Shown: positions 1-7,129, numbered from the stretch's first letter. The stretch: 7,236 nucleotides of DNA from JBDTGE01 sp050742975 (GCA_050742975.1 JBOGDQ010000295.1:1-7236), one strand, 5' to 3'. Notes: generated by a model from the sequence alone, not told the origin. Numbers and translations are program-made.

Positions 1-37
1 CTGTTCGAGTGTGGCGGCGGGGCCGGGAGACACGAAA

Positions 38-66
38 GGGCCCGCCTCGCGATGCGAGACGGGCCC
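38..66 (-). terminator. Intrinsic terminator of rpmB
   Basis: Bases 38-50 and 54-66 form a 13-pair stem around a 3-base loop, starting 19 bases past the rpmB stop codon. In minus-strand RNA every position pairs, including one G:U at 45/59, and the stem is followed by UUUCGUG. In plus-strand RNA the 45/59 pair is a C/A mismatch and no U-run follows, so the terminator works best for minus-strand transcripts. The U-run is short, as is usual in high-GC actinobacteria. Confidence 0.85.
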
Positions 67-85
67 GGACGGCGTTCCGGCGGCC

Positions 86-277
86 TCAGCCGCGGACGAC
101 CTTGCCGGCCTTCAGGCAGGACGTGCACACCGTGATCCGGCGCCGGGTTCCGGGCGCGACCAGGGCGCGGACGGTCTGCACGTTCGGGTTGAAGCGACGG
201 TGCGTGCGGCGGTGGGAGTGCGAGACGGACATGCCGAAGCCGGGCCCCTTGCCGCAGACATCGCAGACGCTGGCCAC
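86..277 (-). CDS. rpmB: 50S ribosomal protein L28 (bL28), zinc-binding form
   Basis: Structural protein of the large ribosomal subunit, 63 residues, the normal size for bL28. The N-terminus carries the family signature CDVCGKGPGFG (residues 5-15), followed by the basic MSVSHSHRRTHRRFNPN stretch. Two CxxC pairs (C5/C8 and C51/C54) mark it as the zinc-ribbon (C+) form. I chose the GTG at 275-277 because a perfect AAGGAGG (283-289) lies 5 bases upstream and because family members begin just before the CDVCG motif. An in-frame ATG at 299-301 would add eight residues that overlap this ribosome binding site. The gene is transcribed away from the DAK2-recG cluster from a candidate promoter at 377-406 and ends at the hairpin at 38-66. 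Identity is secure; only the start choice is inferred. Confidence 0.97.
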   Translation of the reverse strand: MASVCDVCGKGPGFGMSVSHSHRRTHRRFNPNVQTVRALVAPGTRRRITVCTSCLKAGKVVRG

Positions 278-282
278 AGTGG

Positions 283-289
283 CCTCCTT
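283..289 (-). promoter_or_regulatory. Ribosome binding site of rpmB
   Basis: AAGGAGG on the minus strand, 5 bases before the GTG at 277. It is a full anti-Shine-Dalgarno match and it decides the start against the in-frame ATG at 301, which lies upstream of it. Confidence 0.9.
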
Positions 290-376
290 GTACGTGCGCA
301 CGCAGCCGCGCGCTGATCGTGTCGAGTTTCGAGTGGGTGCCCGGCCGCCCCGAATCGGGCGGTGGGCAACCCGCGC

Positions 377-406
377 AGTCTAACGGCTGCCGGACCGGAC
401 CCGCAA
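377..406 (-). promoter_or_regulatory. Candidate sigma-A-type promoter of rpmB
   Basis: On the minus strand TTGCGG (401-406) and TAGACT (377-382) are separated by 18 bases. This matches the actinobacterial housekeeping pattern TTGxxx / TAnnnT. Transcription would begin near 370 and give a leader of about 93 bases before rpmB. A 6-pair stem (345-350 with 357-362) would sit near the start of that leader. The match is by eye; no start site is known. Confidence 0.55.
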
Positions 407-456
407 AACGCCGCCGTCGCAGCACGCGGCAGGCGCGGCGCTGTCGGCGTGGCCAG

Positions 457-462
457 TATTCT
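457..462 (+). promoter_or_regulatory. Candidate -10 element for the DAK2-recG cluster
   Basis: TATTCT is a good -10 hexamer standing out in very GC-rich sequence. It lies 29 bases before the GTG at 492 and predicts a start near 469. No convincing -35 hexamer is visible 16-19 bases upstream (the region is GCG-rich), so activity might need an activator or another sigma factor. The GAGGA at 472-476 would lie just inside the transcript. Confidence 0.4.
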
Positions 463-491
463 GCGGCAACCGAGGACAGTCGAACTTCGCA

Positions 492-2141
492 GTGGGGGTG
501 CGCGTGCTGGAGGCGCTGGACGCGGACGCCGTGCGGCGCTGGAGCGTCGCCGCCGTCCGGTCGCTGGACGCCCACCGCGCCGAGATCGACGACCTGAACG
601 TCTTCCCCGTCCCGGACCGGGACACCGGCACCAACCTGGCCCTCACCGTGCGGGCCGGGGCCGACGCGCTGGCCGCAGCGGGCCTGGTGGACGCCGGCAG
701 CGCCATCGCCGAGTTCGCGCGCGGGGCGGTGCTCGAGGCGCGCGGCAATTCGGGCGTGATCGTCGCTCAGCTGCTGCGCGGGATGGCCGACGCGGCCGAC
801 GGTGCGGGTGGGTACGGGTGCGGCCAGCTACGGGCCGGCCTGGCCGAAGGGGTCCGCCAGGCGTATCTCGCCGTCGCGGATCCGGTGGAGGGCACGATCC
901 TTACCGTGGCGCGAGCCGCGGCCGACGCGCTCCCGGCGGGCGAGGCCACGCTGGCCGAGATGCTGCGCGCCGCGGTCGACGCCGCCCAGTCCGCGCTCGG
1001 CCACACGCCCGAACAACTGCCGACGCTCGCCCGCGCCGGCGTCGTCGACGCGGGGGGCCGCGGCCTGGTGCTGCTGCTGGACGCGCTGGAGTGCACCGTC
1101 ACCGGCGCCCCCAGCAGGCTGCCCGCAACCGAACCGGCTGCCGGCCCGCCCGCTCCGGCGCCGGGGCCCCGGGAAACCGGCAGCCCCGCGTTCGAGTACG
1201 AGGTGCAGTACCTGCTGGACGCGCCGGACGAGCTTGCCGACGCGGTGCGGTCGGGGCTGGCCCGCATCGGCGACTCGGTGGTTGTGGCCGGGACCGGTGA
1301 TGGCACCTGGAACGTCCACGCGCACGTCAACGACGTCGGCGCCGCGATCGAGGCCGGCGTCGCCGCGGGGGTGACCCGCAAGATCACCGTCGTCCGGTTC
1401 TCCGACGAGCCGGCCGCCGCGGAGCGCGTTGCGGACGAGTACCCGGCCGACGAGCCCGAGCGCGAACCCGGCAGGCGGGCCGGGTCCGCCGTCGTCGCCG
1501 TCTCGCCGGGCGAGGGGACCACACACCTGTTCGCCGGGGAGGGCGTCACCGTCGTCGAGGGGAGCTCGCGCCGCGCCGTCACCACGGCAGACGTGGTGAC
1601 GGCGGTCCGGGCAGCAGGCGCGGCCGAGGTGGTGCTGCTGCCCAACGCGTCGCAGGCCACCGGGGTCGCCGAGGCGGCGGCCGACCAGGTCCGCGCCGAC
1701 CGGGTGCGGGTCGCCGTCGTGCCGACCCGCTCGCCGGTGCAGGGGCTGGCCGCGATCGCGGTCCACGACCCGACCAGACGGTTCGACGACGACGTGGTCG
1801 CGATGGCCGAGGCGGCCGCCGCCACCAGGTTCGCCGAGCTGACCGTGGCGACCGAGGAGTCGCTGACGTCGGTCGGGATCTGCCAGGCCGGCGACATCCT
1901 CGGCCTGATCGACGGTGAGGTCGTCGAGATCGGGCGCGGCCTGGTGGCCGTCGCGCTCGCCGTGGTGGACCGCCTGCTCGGGGTCGGCGCCGAGATCATG
2001 ACCGTCCTGGTGGGAGCCGAGGCGCCGGCCGGGGTGGGTGAGCTGGTCGCCCGGCACGTGCACGAGCGCGCTCCGCTGACCGACGTCACGGTCTACTCCG
2101 GCGGCCAGCCCACCTACCCGCTGATCATCGGGGTCGAGTGA
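492..2141 (+). CDS. DAK2/DegV-partner domain protein, FakA/YloV-like (putative fatty acid kinase subunit)
   Basis: 549 residues, the size of the FakA/YloV family. FakA phosphorylates fatty acids held by a FakB (DegV) protein in the cytoplasm. No FakB gene is present here and the actinobacterial members are poorly studied, so the substrate is inferred. The N-terminal DhaL/DAK2 domain (about 5-205) contains NVFPVPDRDTGTN (36-48; D42 and D44 are expected metal ligands), ARGNSGVI (83-90), EGTILTV (133-139) and VVDAGGRGLVLLLDAL (184-199). A Pro/Ala linker (about 208-230) leads to a middle domain with YEVQYLL (236-242), GDSVVV (260-265) and HAH (276-278), then the C-terminal YloV-like domain ending SGGQPTYPLIIGVE. 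Oddities are R43 where glycine is usual, and E237 where FakA has a cysteine. The GTG at 492 is the start used here; GTGs at 498 and 504 are alternatives, and the only purine-rich signal (GAGGA, 472-476) is 15 bases off. First gene of the recG-rsmD-coaD cluster. Confidence 0.9.
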   Translation: MGVRVLEALDADAVRRWSVAAVRSLDAHRAEIDDLNVFPVPDRDTGTNLALTVRAGADALAAAGLVDAGSAIAEFARGAVLEARGNSGVIVAQLLRGMADAADGAGGYGCGQLRAGLAEGVRQAYLAVADPVEGTILTVARAAADALPAGEATLAEMLRAAVDAAQSALGHTPEQLPTLARAGVVDAGGRGLVLLLDALECTVTGAPSRLPATEPAAGPPAPAPGPRETGSPAFEYEVQYLLDAPDELADAVRSGLARIGDSVVVAGTGDGTWNVHAHVNDVGAAIEAGVAAGVTRKITVVRFSDEPAAAERVADEYPADEPEREPGRRAGSAVVAVSPGEGTTHLFAGEGVTVVEGSSRRAVTTADVVTAVRAAGAAEVVLLPNASQATGVAEAAADQVRADRVRVAVVPTRSPVQGLAAIAVHDPTRRFDDDVVAMAEAAAATRFAELTVATEESLTSVGICQAGDILGLIDGEVVEIGRGLVAVALAVVDRLLGVGAEIMTVLVGAEAPAGVGELVARHVHERAPLTDVTVYSGGQPTYPLIIGVE

Positions 2142-2176
2142 TGAGCGCGTGCGCGAGGAACCAGACCCGACCGTGA
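2141..2176 (+). other. 11-codon reading frame bridging the DAK2 gene and recG
   Basis: The DAK2 stop codon is TGATG: its last A opens an ATG (2141). That frame encodes MSACARNQTRP and ends with TGA at 2174-2176. This TGA in turn overlaps the GTG at 2173 (GTGA), a credible start for recG. The frame could let ribosomes pass from one gene to the next by termination-reinitiation. It is too short to judge as a peptide gene and could arise by chance; its ribosome binding site is weak (GGGG at 2130-2133). Confidence 0.3.
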
Positions 2177-4389
2177 GCGACCTCGGCACCCCGCTGTCCG
2201 GCATCGTCGGCGGCCGGACGACCAAGCCGCTGGAGAAGGCGTTCGACATCCGCACGGTGGGTGACCTGCTGCGTCACTACCCGCGCCGCATGGCTGAACG
2301 CGGCGAGCTGACGGATCTGGCGGCGCTGCGGGTCGACGATGACGTCACGGTGATGGCCGAGGTCCGCAGCAGCGCGGTCCGCCAGTACGGCACGCCCGGC
2401 CGGCACGGGCGGAGCAGCCGTCTGGAGGTGGTGGTCGGGGTCGGCAGGGACACCCTCCAGCTGGTGTTCTTCGGCAACCGGCAGGCCTGGCGGGAGCGGG
2501 ATTTGCGGCCGGGAGCGCTCGGCCTGTTCTCCGGCAAGGTCGGCGAGTTCCGCGGGCGCCGCCAGCTCGCGCACCCGGAGTACATGATCCTGCGCTCGGA
2601 CGAGATGGCCGAGCAGGAGGCCGACATCTACGCGGGACGGCTGATCCCGGTCTACCCTGCGTCCAAGGACATCCGCTCCTGGACGATCTCCAACGCGGTC
2701 GACCTCGTCCTCGACTCGCTGGACCCGATCGTCGACCCGCTGCCCGTCGAGATCCGCGCGCGGCACGGCCTGATGGATCTGAACTCGGCGATCCGCGCGA
2801 TGCACCAGCCCGACGATCGCAGGCAGTGGTACGCGGCGCAGCACCGCCTCAAGTGGGACGAGGCACTGCTCGTGCAGCTCATCCTCGCCCAGCGCCGGGC
2901 GGCGGCGTCGGCGAACCCGGCGACCCCGCGGCCGCCGCGGCCCGGTGGAGTACTCGCGGCGTTCGATGCGCGGCTGCCGTTCACGCTCACCGCGGGCCAG
3001 CGGGAGGTGGGCGAGCTGCTCGGCGAGGAGATCTCGCTTCCGCATCCCATGCACCGGCTGCTGCAGGGCGAGGTCGGCTCGGGCAAGACGGTGGTCGCGC
3101 TGCGCGCCATGCTGCAGGTCGTCGACGCCCAGGGGCAGGCCGCGCTGCTCGCGCCGACCGAGGTTCTTGCCGCCCAGCACACGCGGACGATCGAGACGAT
3201 GCTCGGTCCGCTCGCCCGTGCCGGCCAGCTCGGCGGCGCCGACGACGCCACGAGGGTCGCGTTGCTGACCGGCTCGCTGCCGGGCTCCGCGCGCAAGGCC
3301 GCGCTGCTGGATGCGGCCAGCGGCGCAGCCGGGATCGTCGTCGGCACCCACGCGCTCATCCAGGAGCACGTCCAGTTCGCCGAGCTCGGCCTGGTAGTGG
3401 TCGACGAGCAGCACCGCTTCGGCGTCGAGCAGCGCGATGCCTTGCGCGGCAAGGCGAAGCAGCCTCCGCACGTCCTGGTCATGACGGCCACGCCCATCCC
3501 GCGCACGGTCGCGATGACCGTCTTCGGCGACCTGGAGACCTCGACGCTCACCGAGCTTCCGGCGGGCCGGTCCCCGATCTCGACGTCGGTGGTGCCGGCG
3601 GCGGAGAAGCCGGCCTGGCTGGACCGCGCCTGGCAGCGGATCCGCGAGGAGGTCGCGGCGGGCCGGCAGGCCTACGTCGTCTGCCCACGGATCGGCGCCG
3701 ACCTGAACGAGGTCGAGGCCGGGCTCGACGCCGACCTCGGTGCCATGCCCGTCCCCGACGATGTGACGGTGAAACGCCCGGCGTTGGCCGTGGTCGACGT
3801 CCTCGCGATGCTGCGCGAGGGGCCGCTGAGCGGCGTGCGGATCGCGGAGCTGCACGGCCGGATGACGCCCGACGAGAAGGACCGCACCATGTCCGATTTC
3901 ACCGCCGGCCTGCTGGACGTGCTCGTCGCGACGACCGTGGTCGAGGTGGGCGTCGACGTGCCGAACGCGACCGTCATGGTGGTCCTGGACGCCGAGCGGT
4001 TCGGTGTCTCCCAGCTGCACCAGCTGCGCGGGCGGATCGGTCGGGGGAGCGCGCCCGGAGTGTGCCTGCTCGTCACCGATGCTCCCGCCGGATCGCCGTC
4101 GCGCGAGCGGCTGGATGCGGTCGCGGCGACGACCGACGGGTTCGAGCTCGCCCGGCTGGACGTCGAGCAGCGGCGCGAGGGTGACGTGCTGGGTGCGGCG
4201 CAGAGTGGCCGCCGCTCGCACCTGCAGCTGCTGTCGTTGCTGCACGACGAGGCCCTGATCGTCGCCGCGCGGGCCGAGGCCACCGACCTGGTCGCGCGCG
4301 ATCCGGAACTGTCCGAGCATCCGCTGCTCGCCGCCGAGCTGGCTGTCCTGCAGGCCGACGAGCGTTCCGACTACCTCGACAAGACGTGA
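2173..4389 (+). CDS. recG: ATP-dependent DNA helicase RecG
   Basis: Branch-migrating DNA translocase that rescues stalled forks and processes Holliday junctions and R-loops. From GTG 2173 it has 738 residues, in the usual range for the family. The N-terminal wedge/OB region includes LLRHYPRR (32-39) and the HPEY segment before the motor. The helicase core has Walker A GEVGSGKT (299-306), the DEQH box (411-414), TATPIPRT (438-445) and QLRGRIGRG (617-625). The RecG C-terminal signature EGDVLGAAQSG is at 669-679. All motor residues look intact. The start is uncertain. GTG 2173 fits the family N-terminus, has GAGGAA (2155-2160, a long 12-base spacer) and overlaps the end of a mini-frame. GTG 2149 would add eight residues and lacks a clear ribosome site. 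The stop TGA overlaps the rsmD start, so the two are likely co-translated. Confidence 0.97.
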   Translation: MSDLGTPLSGIVGGRTTKPLEKAFDIRTVGDLLRHYPRRMAERGELTDLAALRVDDDVTVMAEVRSSAVRQYGTPGRHGRSSRLEVVVGVGRDTLQLVFFGNRQAWRERDLRPGALGLFSGKVGEFRGRRQLAHPEYMILRSDEMAEQEADIYAGRLIPVYPASKDIRSWTISNAVDLVLDSLDPIVDPLPVEIRARHGLMDLNSAIRAMHQPDDRRQWYAAQHRLKWDEALLVQLILAQRRAAASANPATPRPPRPGGVLAAFDARLPFTLTAGQREVGELLGEEISLPHPMHRLLQGEVGSGKTVVALRAMLQVVDAQGQAALLAPTEVLAAQHTRTIETMLGPLARAGQLGGADDATRVALLTGSLPGSARKAALLDAASGAAGIVVGTHALIQEHVQFAELGLVVVDEQHRFGVEQRDALRGKAKQPPHVLVMTATPIPRTVAMTVFGDLETSTLTELPAGRSPISTSVVPAAEKPAWLDRAWQRIREEVAAGRQAYVVCPRIGADLNEVEAGLDADLGAMPVPDDVTVKRPALAVVDVLAMLREGPLSGVRIAELHGRMTPDEKDRTMSDFTAGLLDVLVATTVVEVGVDVPNATVMVVLDAERFGVSQLHQLRGRIGRGSAPGVCLLVTDAPAGSPSRERLDAVAATTDGFELARLDVEQRREGDVLGAAQSGRRSHLQLLSLLHDEALIVAARAEATDLVARDPELSEHPLLAAELAVLQADERSDYLDKT

Positions 4390-4933
4390 GGATCGTCGGG
4401 GGGAGCGCGAAGGGCCGCCGGCTGACCGTCCCGCCGGCGGGCACCCGGCCGACGTCGGACCGGGCGCGCGAGGCGATGTTCAACTCGCTGCGGTCGCTGG
4501 TGGACCTCGACGGAGCGCACGTCCTCGACCTGTTCGCGGGTACCGGAGCGGTCGGCCTGGAGGCCCTCTCGCGAGGGGCGGCAACCGTGACGTTCGTCGA
4601 GTCCGACCGCGCCGCGTGCGAGGTGCTGCGCCGCAACGTGGACGCGGTTGCGCTGCCGGGCGCAACCGTGGTCCGCCGGCCGGTCGAATCGGTCCTGGCG
4701 ACGGCCACCACGGAGCGGGCGGAGTTCGTCTTCGCCGACCCGCCGTACGTGCTGTCGGGTGCGCAGCTGTCCGCTGTGTTGGCTCGGCTCGTGGTCGGCG
4801 GTTGGCTGGCCGGCGGCGCGATCCTCGTCGTGGAACGGTCCGCGAGAGACGCGCCGCTCGCCTGGCCGGACGGCGTGACACCGGTCATGAACAGGGGCTA
4901 CGGGGAGGGTGCGCTTTGGTACGGTCGCGCGCA

Positions 4934-4937
<4 letters not shown>
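4386..4937 (+). CDS. rsmD: 16S rRNA (guanine(966)-N(2))-methyltransferase RsmD
   Basis: S-adenosylmethionine-dependent enzyme that methylates N2 of G966 in 16S rRNA during small-subunit assembly. 183 residues, normal for RsmD. It opens with the family motif MRIVGGSAKGRRL, then RPTSDRAREAMFNSL (21-35). The SAM-binding loop is VLDLFAGTGAVGLEALSRGA (46-65), with the acidic VESD (71-74) that binds the SAM ribose. The catalytic DPPY motif is at 118-121. The GTG start lies inside the recG stop (GTGA), which points to translational coupling; no separate ribosome binding site is obvious. Its own stop overlaps the coaD ATG. The rsmD-coaD pairing is very common across bacteria and supports both assignments. 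Confidence 0.96.
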
Positions 4938-5458
<521 letters not shown>

Positions 5459-5474
5459 CACCAGGGGAGACGCA

Positions 5475-5480
5475 GGGAGG
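5475..5480 (+). promoter_or_regulatory. Ribosome binding site of the SepIVA-like gene
   Basis: GGGAGG lies 5 bases before GTG 5486 in the 27-base gap after coaD. It is one of the clearest ribosome binding sites on the plus strand here and fixes the start. Confidence 0.85.
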
Positions 5481-5485
5481 CAGCG

Positions 5486-6220
5486 GTGACCGACGAGTCG
5501 TTGCGCCGGACGGACGAGCTGCTCAGCGAACTGATCGACACCGTCGAGACCGCCCGGGCGGTGCCGATGTCCGCGTCCTGCGTGCTGCCCCGCGAACGGA
5601 TCCTCGACCTGCTCGACGAGCTGCGTGAGGTCCTGCCGCCGGAGATGGACGAGGCCCGCACCGTCATCGCCCGCCGCGAGAAGGTGCTGCAGGAGGCGCT
5701 CGAGTCGGCAGCCGCCACCCGTGAGCGTTCCGTCGCCGAGGCCGACGCCGTATTGGCCGACGCCGCGCACCGCGCCGAGCAGGTCGCGGCCGAGGCCGAC
5801 GCGATCTCCCGCGAGACCATCGAGGCCGCCCGCGACGAGCACGGTCGGCTCGTGGCGTCGACGACGGTCCACCAGGCAGCCGCCCAGGCCGCGGCCGCGC
5901 TGCGGGCCGACGCCGAGGGCTACCACCAGCAGCTGACCGCCGACGCCCAGGAGTACGACGCACGGGTCCGCGGCGACGCCGATCGCTACGCACACGACGC
6001 CCGCTCCGAGGCCGAGCGCTACGCCACCAAGCTCACCGCCGACGCCGAGGACTACGCCGAGCGCACCCTGGACGAACTCGCCGCGGTGCTGCACCGCTCG
6101 GCCCAGACGGCGGAGCAGGGCCGCAGCTCGCTGGCCCAGCGCCGGGCCACCTCCTGGGTCTCCGACGCGGGCGCCGCGCAGGACCACGACGACGAGCAGC
6201 GACCGCCGATTTCGGCCTGA
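5486..6220 (+). CDS. sepIVA: DivIVA-like coiled-coil septal protein, SepIVA family
   Basis: 244 residues of almost continuous Ala/Glu/Asp/Arg-rich helix with no signal peptide or membrane segment. The N-terminal block VPMSASCVLPRERILDLLDEL (26-46) resembles that of the mycobacterial division factor SepIVA (Rv2927c family), which is likewise followed by the DUF177 and rnc region. SepIVA proteins are distant DivIVA relatives that assemble in the cytoplasm at the septum and influence division. Residues about 55-205 are predicted coiled coil, and 141-195 consist of five exact 11-residue repeats with a tyrosine in each. The tail (about 222-244) is polar and probably disordered. GTG 5486 is set by GGGAGG 5 bases upstream. 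The gene follows coaD by 27 bases and is probably in the same transcript. Family assignment rests on remembered sequence similarity plus gene order; the exact role in this organism is inferred. Confidence 0.8.
   Translation: MTDESLRRTDELLSELIDTVETARAVPMSASCVLPRERILDLLDELREVLPPEMDEARTVIARREKVLQEALESAAATRERSVAEADAVLADAAHRAEQVAAEADAISRETIEAARDEHGRLVASTTVHQAAAQAAAALRADAEGYHQQLTADAQEYDARVRGDADRYAHDARSEAERYATKLTADAEDYAERTLDELAAVLHRSAQTAEQGRSSLAQRRATSWVSDAGAAQDHDDEQRPPISA
5906..6070 (+). repeat. Five tandem 33-base / 11-residue repeats inside the SepIVA-like gene
   Basis: Residues 141-195 divide exactly into five 11-residue units that begin ADAEGY, ADAQEY, GDADRY, SEAERY and ADAEDY. The consensus is small-acidic-Ala-polar-x-Tyr followed by five variable residues. 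Tyrosines fall at 146, 157, 168, 179 and 190, exactly 11 apart. The DNA is also similar between units (GCCGACGCC opens three of them). An 11-residue period is the hendecad form of coiled coil. Confidence 0.85.
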
Positions 6221-6240
6221 GCCCCAGGCTCGGCTAGGCT
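6211..6240 (+). promoter_or_regulatory. Weak candidate promoter for yceD-rpmF-rnc
   Basis: TAGGCT (6235-6240) fits the actinobacterial TAnnnT -10 pattern. A poor -35 (TTCGGC, 6211-6216) lies 18 bases upstream and overlaps the end of the SepIVA-like gene. Transcription would begin near 6247. The placement in the only sizeable plus-strand gap after 491 is the main support. Confidence 0.3.
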
Positions 6241-6246
6241 GAACAA

Positions 6247-6268
6247 CGGCCTCAACCCGATCAGGCCG
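6247..6268 (+). other. Inverted repeat in the yceD leader
   Basis: CGGCCT (6247-6252) and AGGCCG (6263-6268) form a 6-pair stem with a 10-base loop. It is followed by TCTTCG rather than a U-run, so it is a poor intrinsic terminator. It may instead be a hairpin at the 5' end of a transcript starting near 6247. Confidence 0.35.
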
Positions 6269-6281
6269 TCTTCGTAGCCCT

Positions 6282-6899
6282 GTGAACAACACACCGATAC
6301 CGCAGACGCCGAGCCGCGCCGACCCGCGCAGCCCGTTCGTCTTCGATCTCCGTGAACTCGGCCGCCAGCCGGGCTCGCTGCGCGAGTATCAGCGTCGTGT
6401 TCCCGCGCCTGCGGGGCTCGGCCTGGACGTCATCGGGGTGCCGGAAGGTGCCCCGCTCGCACTGGAGCTTCGGCTCGAGTCGGTCACCGAAGGCGTGCTC
6501 GTCACGGGCACCGTCTCGGCTCCGATCAGCGGCCAGTGCGCGCGGTGTCTCGATCCGGTCTCCGACGAGCTGGTCGTCGACGCCCGCGAGCTGTTCGCCT
6601 ATCCGAACAGCGCGACGGACGAGACGACCGGGCAGGACGAGGTCTACCGGGTCGACCGAGATCTGATCGACGTCGAGCCGGTGGTGCGTGACGTCGTGGT
6701 GCTCGCTCTCCCGTGGACACCGCTGTGCCGGCCCGATTGCGGCGGCCTCTGCTCCGCGTGCGGGCAGCGGCTGGACGATCTGCCGGCCGACCACGCGCAC
6801 GAAGTGATCGATCCGCGCTGGGCGGCTCTCGCCGCCTTCGCCGACACCGCCGGATCCACCGACGATGCCGACGGTGCGGCCGCCGAGTCCACCGAGTAG
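6282..6899 (+). CDS. YceD/DUF177 family protein (large-subunit rRNA accumulation factor)
   Basis: 205 residues. The DUF177 family is encoded beside rpmF in most bacteria, and members in E. coli and plants are needed for normal 23S rRNA accumulation; the mechanism is not established. Visible features are the N-terminal FVFDLRELGRQPGS (19-32), a central CARC (86-89) in the GTVSAPISGQCARCLDPV context, the acidic EVYRVDRDLIDVEPVVRDVVVLALP stretch (about 120-144), and the C-terminal Cys cluster LCRPDCGGLCSACG (C149, C153, C157, C160), which looks like a metal site. The last 18 or so residues are an acidic, Ser/Thr-rich tail. GTG 6282 is the only start codon after the upstream in-frame stop at 6240-6242 that keeps the full domain, but no Shine-Dalgarno sequence precedes it. 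rpmF follows after 22 bases. Confidence 0.92.
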   Translation: MNNTPIPQTPSRADPRSPFVFDLRELGRQPGSLREYQRRVPAPAGLGLDVIGVPEGAPLALELRLESVTEGVLVTGTVSAPISGQCARCLDPVSDELVVDARELFAYPNSATDETTGQDEVYRVDRDLIDVEPVVRDVVVLALPWTPLCRPDCGGLCSACGQRLDDLPADHAHEVIDPRWAALAAFADTAGSTDDADGAAAESTE

Positions 6900-6921
6900 T
6901 TCGACGAAACAGGAGTAACCC

Positions 6922-7101
6922 GTGGCCGTCCCGAAGCGGAAGATGTCGCGCAGCAACACCCGGGCCCGCCGGTCGCAGTGGAAGACCAGCGCCCCGACCC
7001 TCGTGCTGTGCCCGAACCGCGCCTGCGGCGAGCTGAAGCTGCCGCACACCGCCTGCGCCAACTGCGGCCAGTACGACGGCAAGCAGGTCCTGTCGGTCTG
7101 A
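6922..7101 (+). CDS. rpmF: 50S ribosomal protein L32 (bL32), zinc-binding form
   Basis: 59-residue large-subunit ribosomal protein, the usual bL32 size. It begins MAVPKRKMSRSNTRARRSQW, the standard basic N-terminus that threads into rRNA. It carries a four-cysteine zinc ribbon (C30, C35, C45, C48) in the LCPN..CGELKLPHTACANCG context. GTG 6922 has a good AGGAG (6911-6915) with a 6-base spacer. It lies 22 bases after the YceD/DUF177 gene, the classic pairing, and before rnc, so the three probably share a transcript for ribosome assembly and rRNA processing. Confidence 0.97.
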   Translation: MAVPKRKMSRSNTRARRSQWKTSAPTLVLCPNRACGELKLPHTACANCGQYDGKQVLSV

Positions 7102-7129
7102 CGGCCCGGAACCCCAGGCAGCCGATCCG

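Noticed and set aside
345..362. 6-pair stem (345-350 with 357-362) between rpmB and the DAK2 gene
   Set aside because: Short and without a U-run on either side. It may be leader structure of rpmB, but nothing supports a terminator or riboswitch call.
362..1300. Plus-strand open frame of 312 codons starting before the DAK2 gene
   Set aside because: Almost all Arg/Gly/Ala in a frame shifted from the DAK2 gene, typical of a GC-rich off-frame.
828..2255. Minus-strand open frame of 475 codons opposite the DAK2 gene
   Set aside because: It lies opposite conserved DAK2 domains and shows no family motif or ribosome site.
2125..4320. Minus-strand open frame of 731 codons opposite recG
   Set aside because: It is a GC-rich shadow of recG. 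The composition is Arg/His/Gln/Pro-rich with no recognisable domain, while the plus strand carries every RecG motif.
4616..4933. Upstream in-frame extension of coaD
   Set aside because: The added residues are a shadow of rsmD and lack any CoaD similarity. The ATG at 4934 with its ATGA overlap is the natural start.
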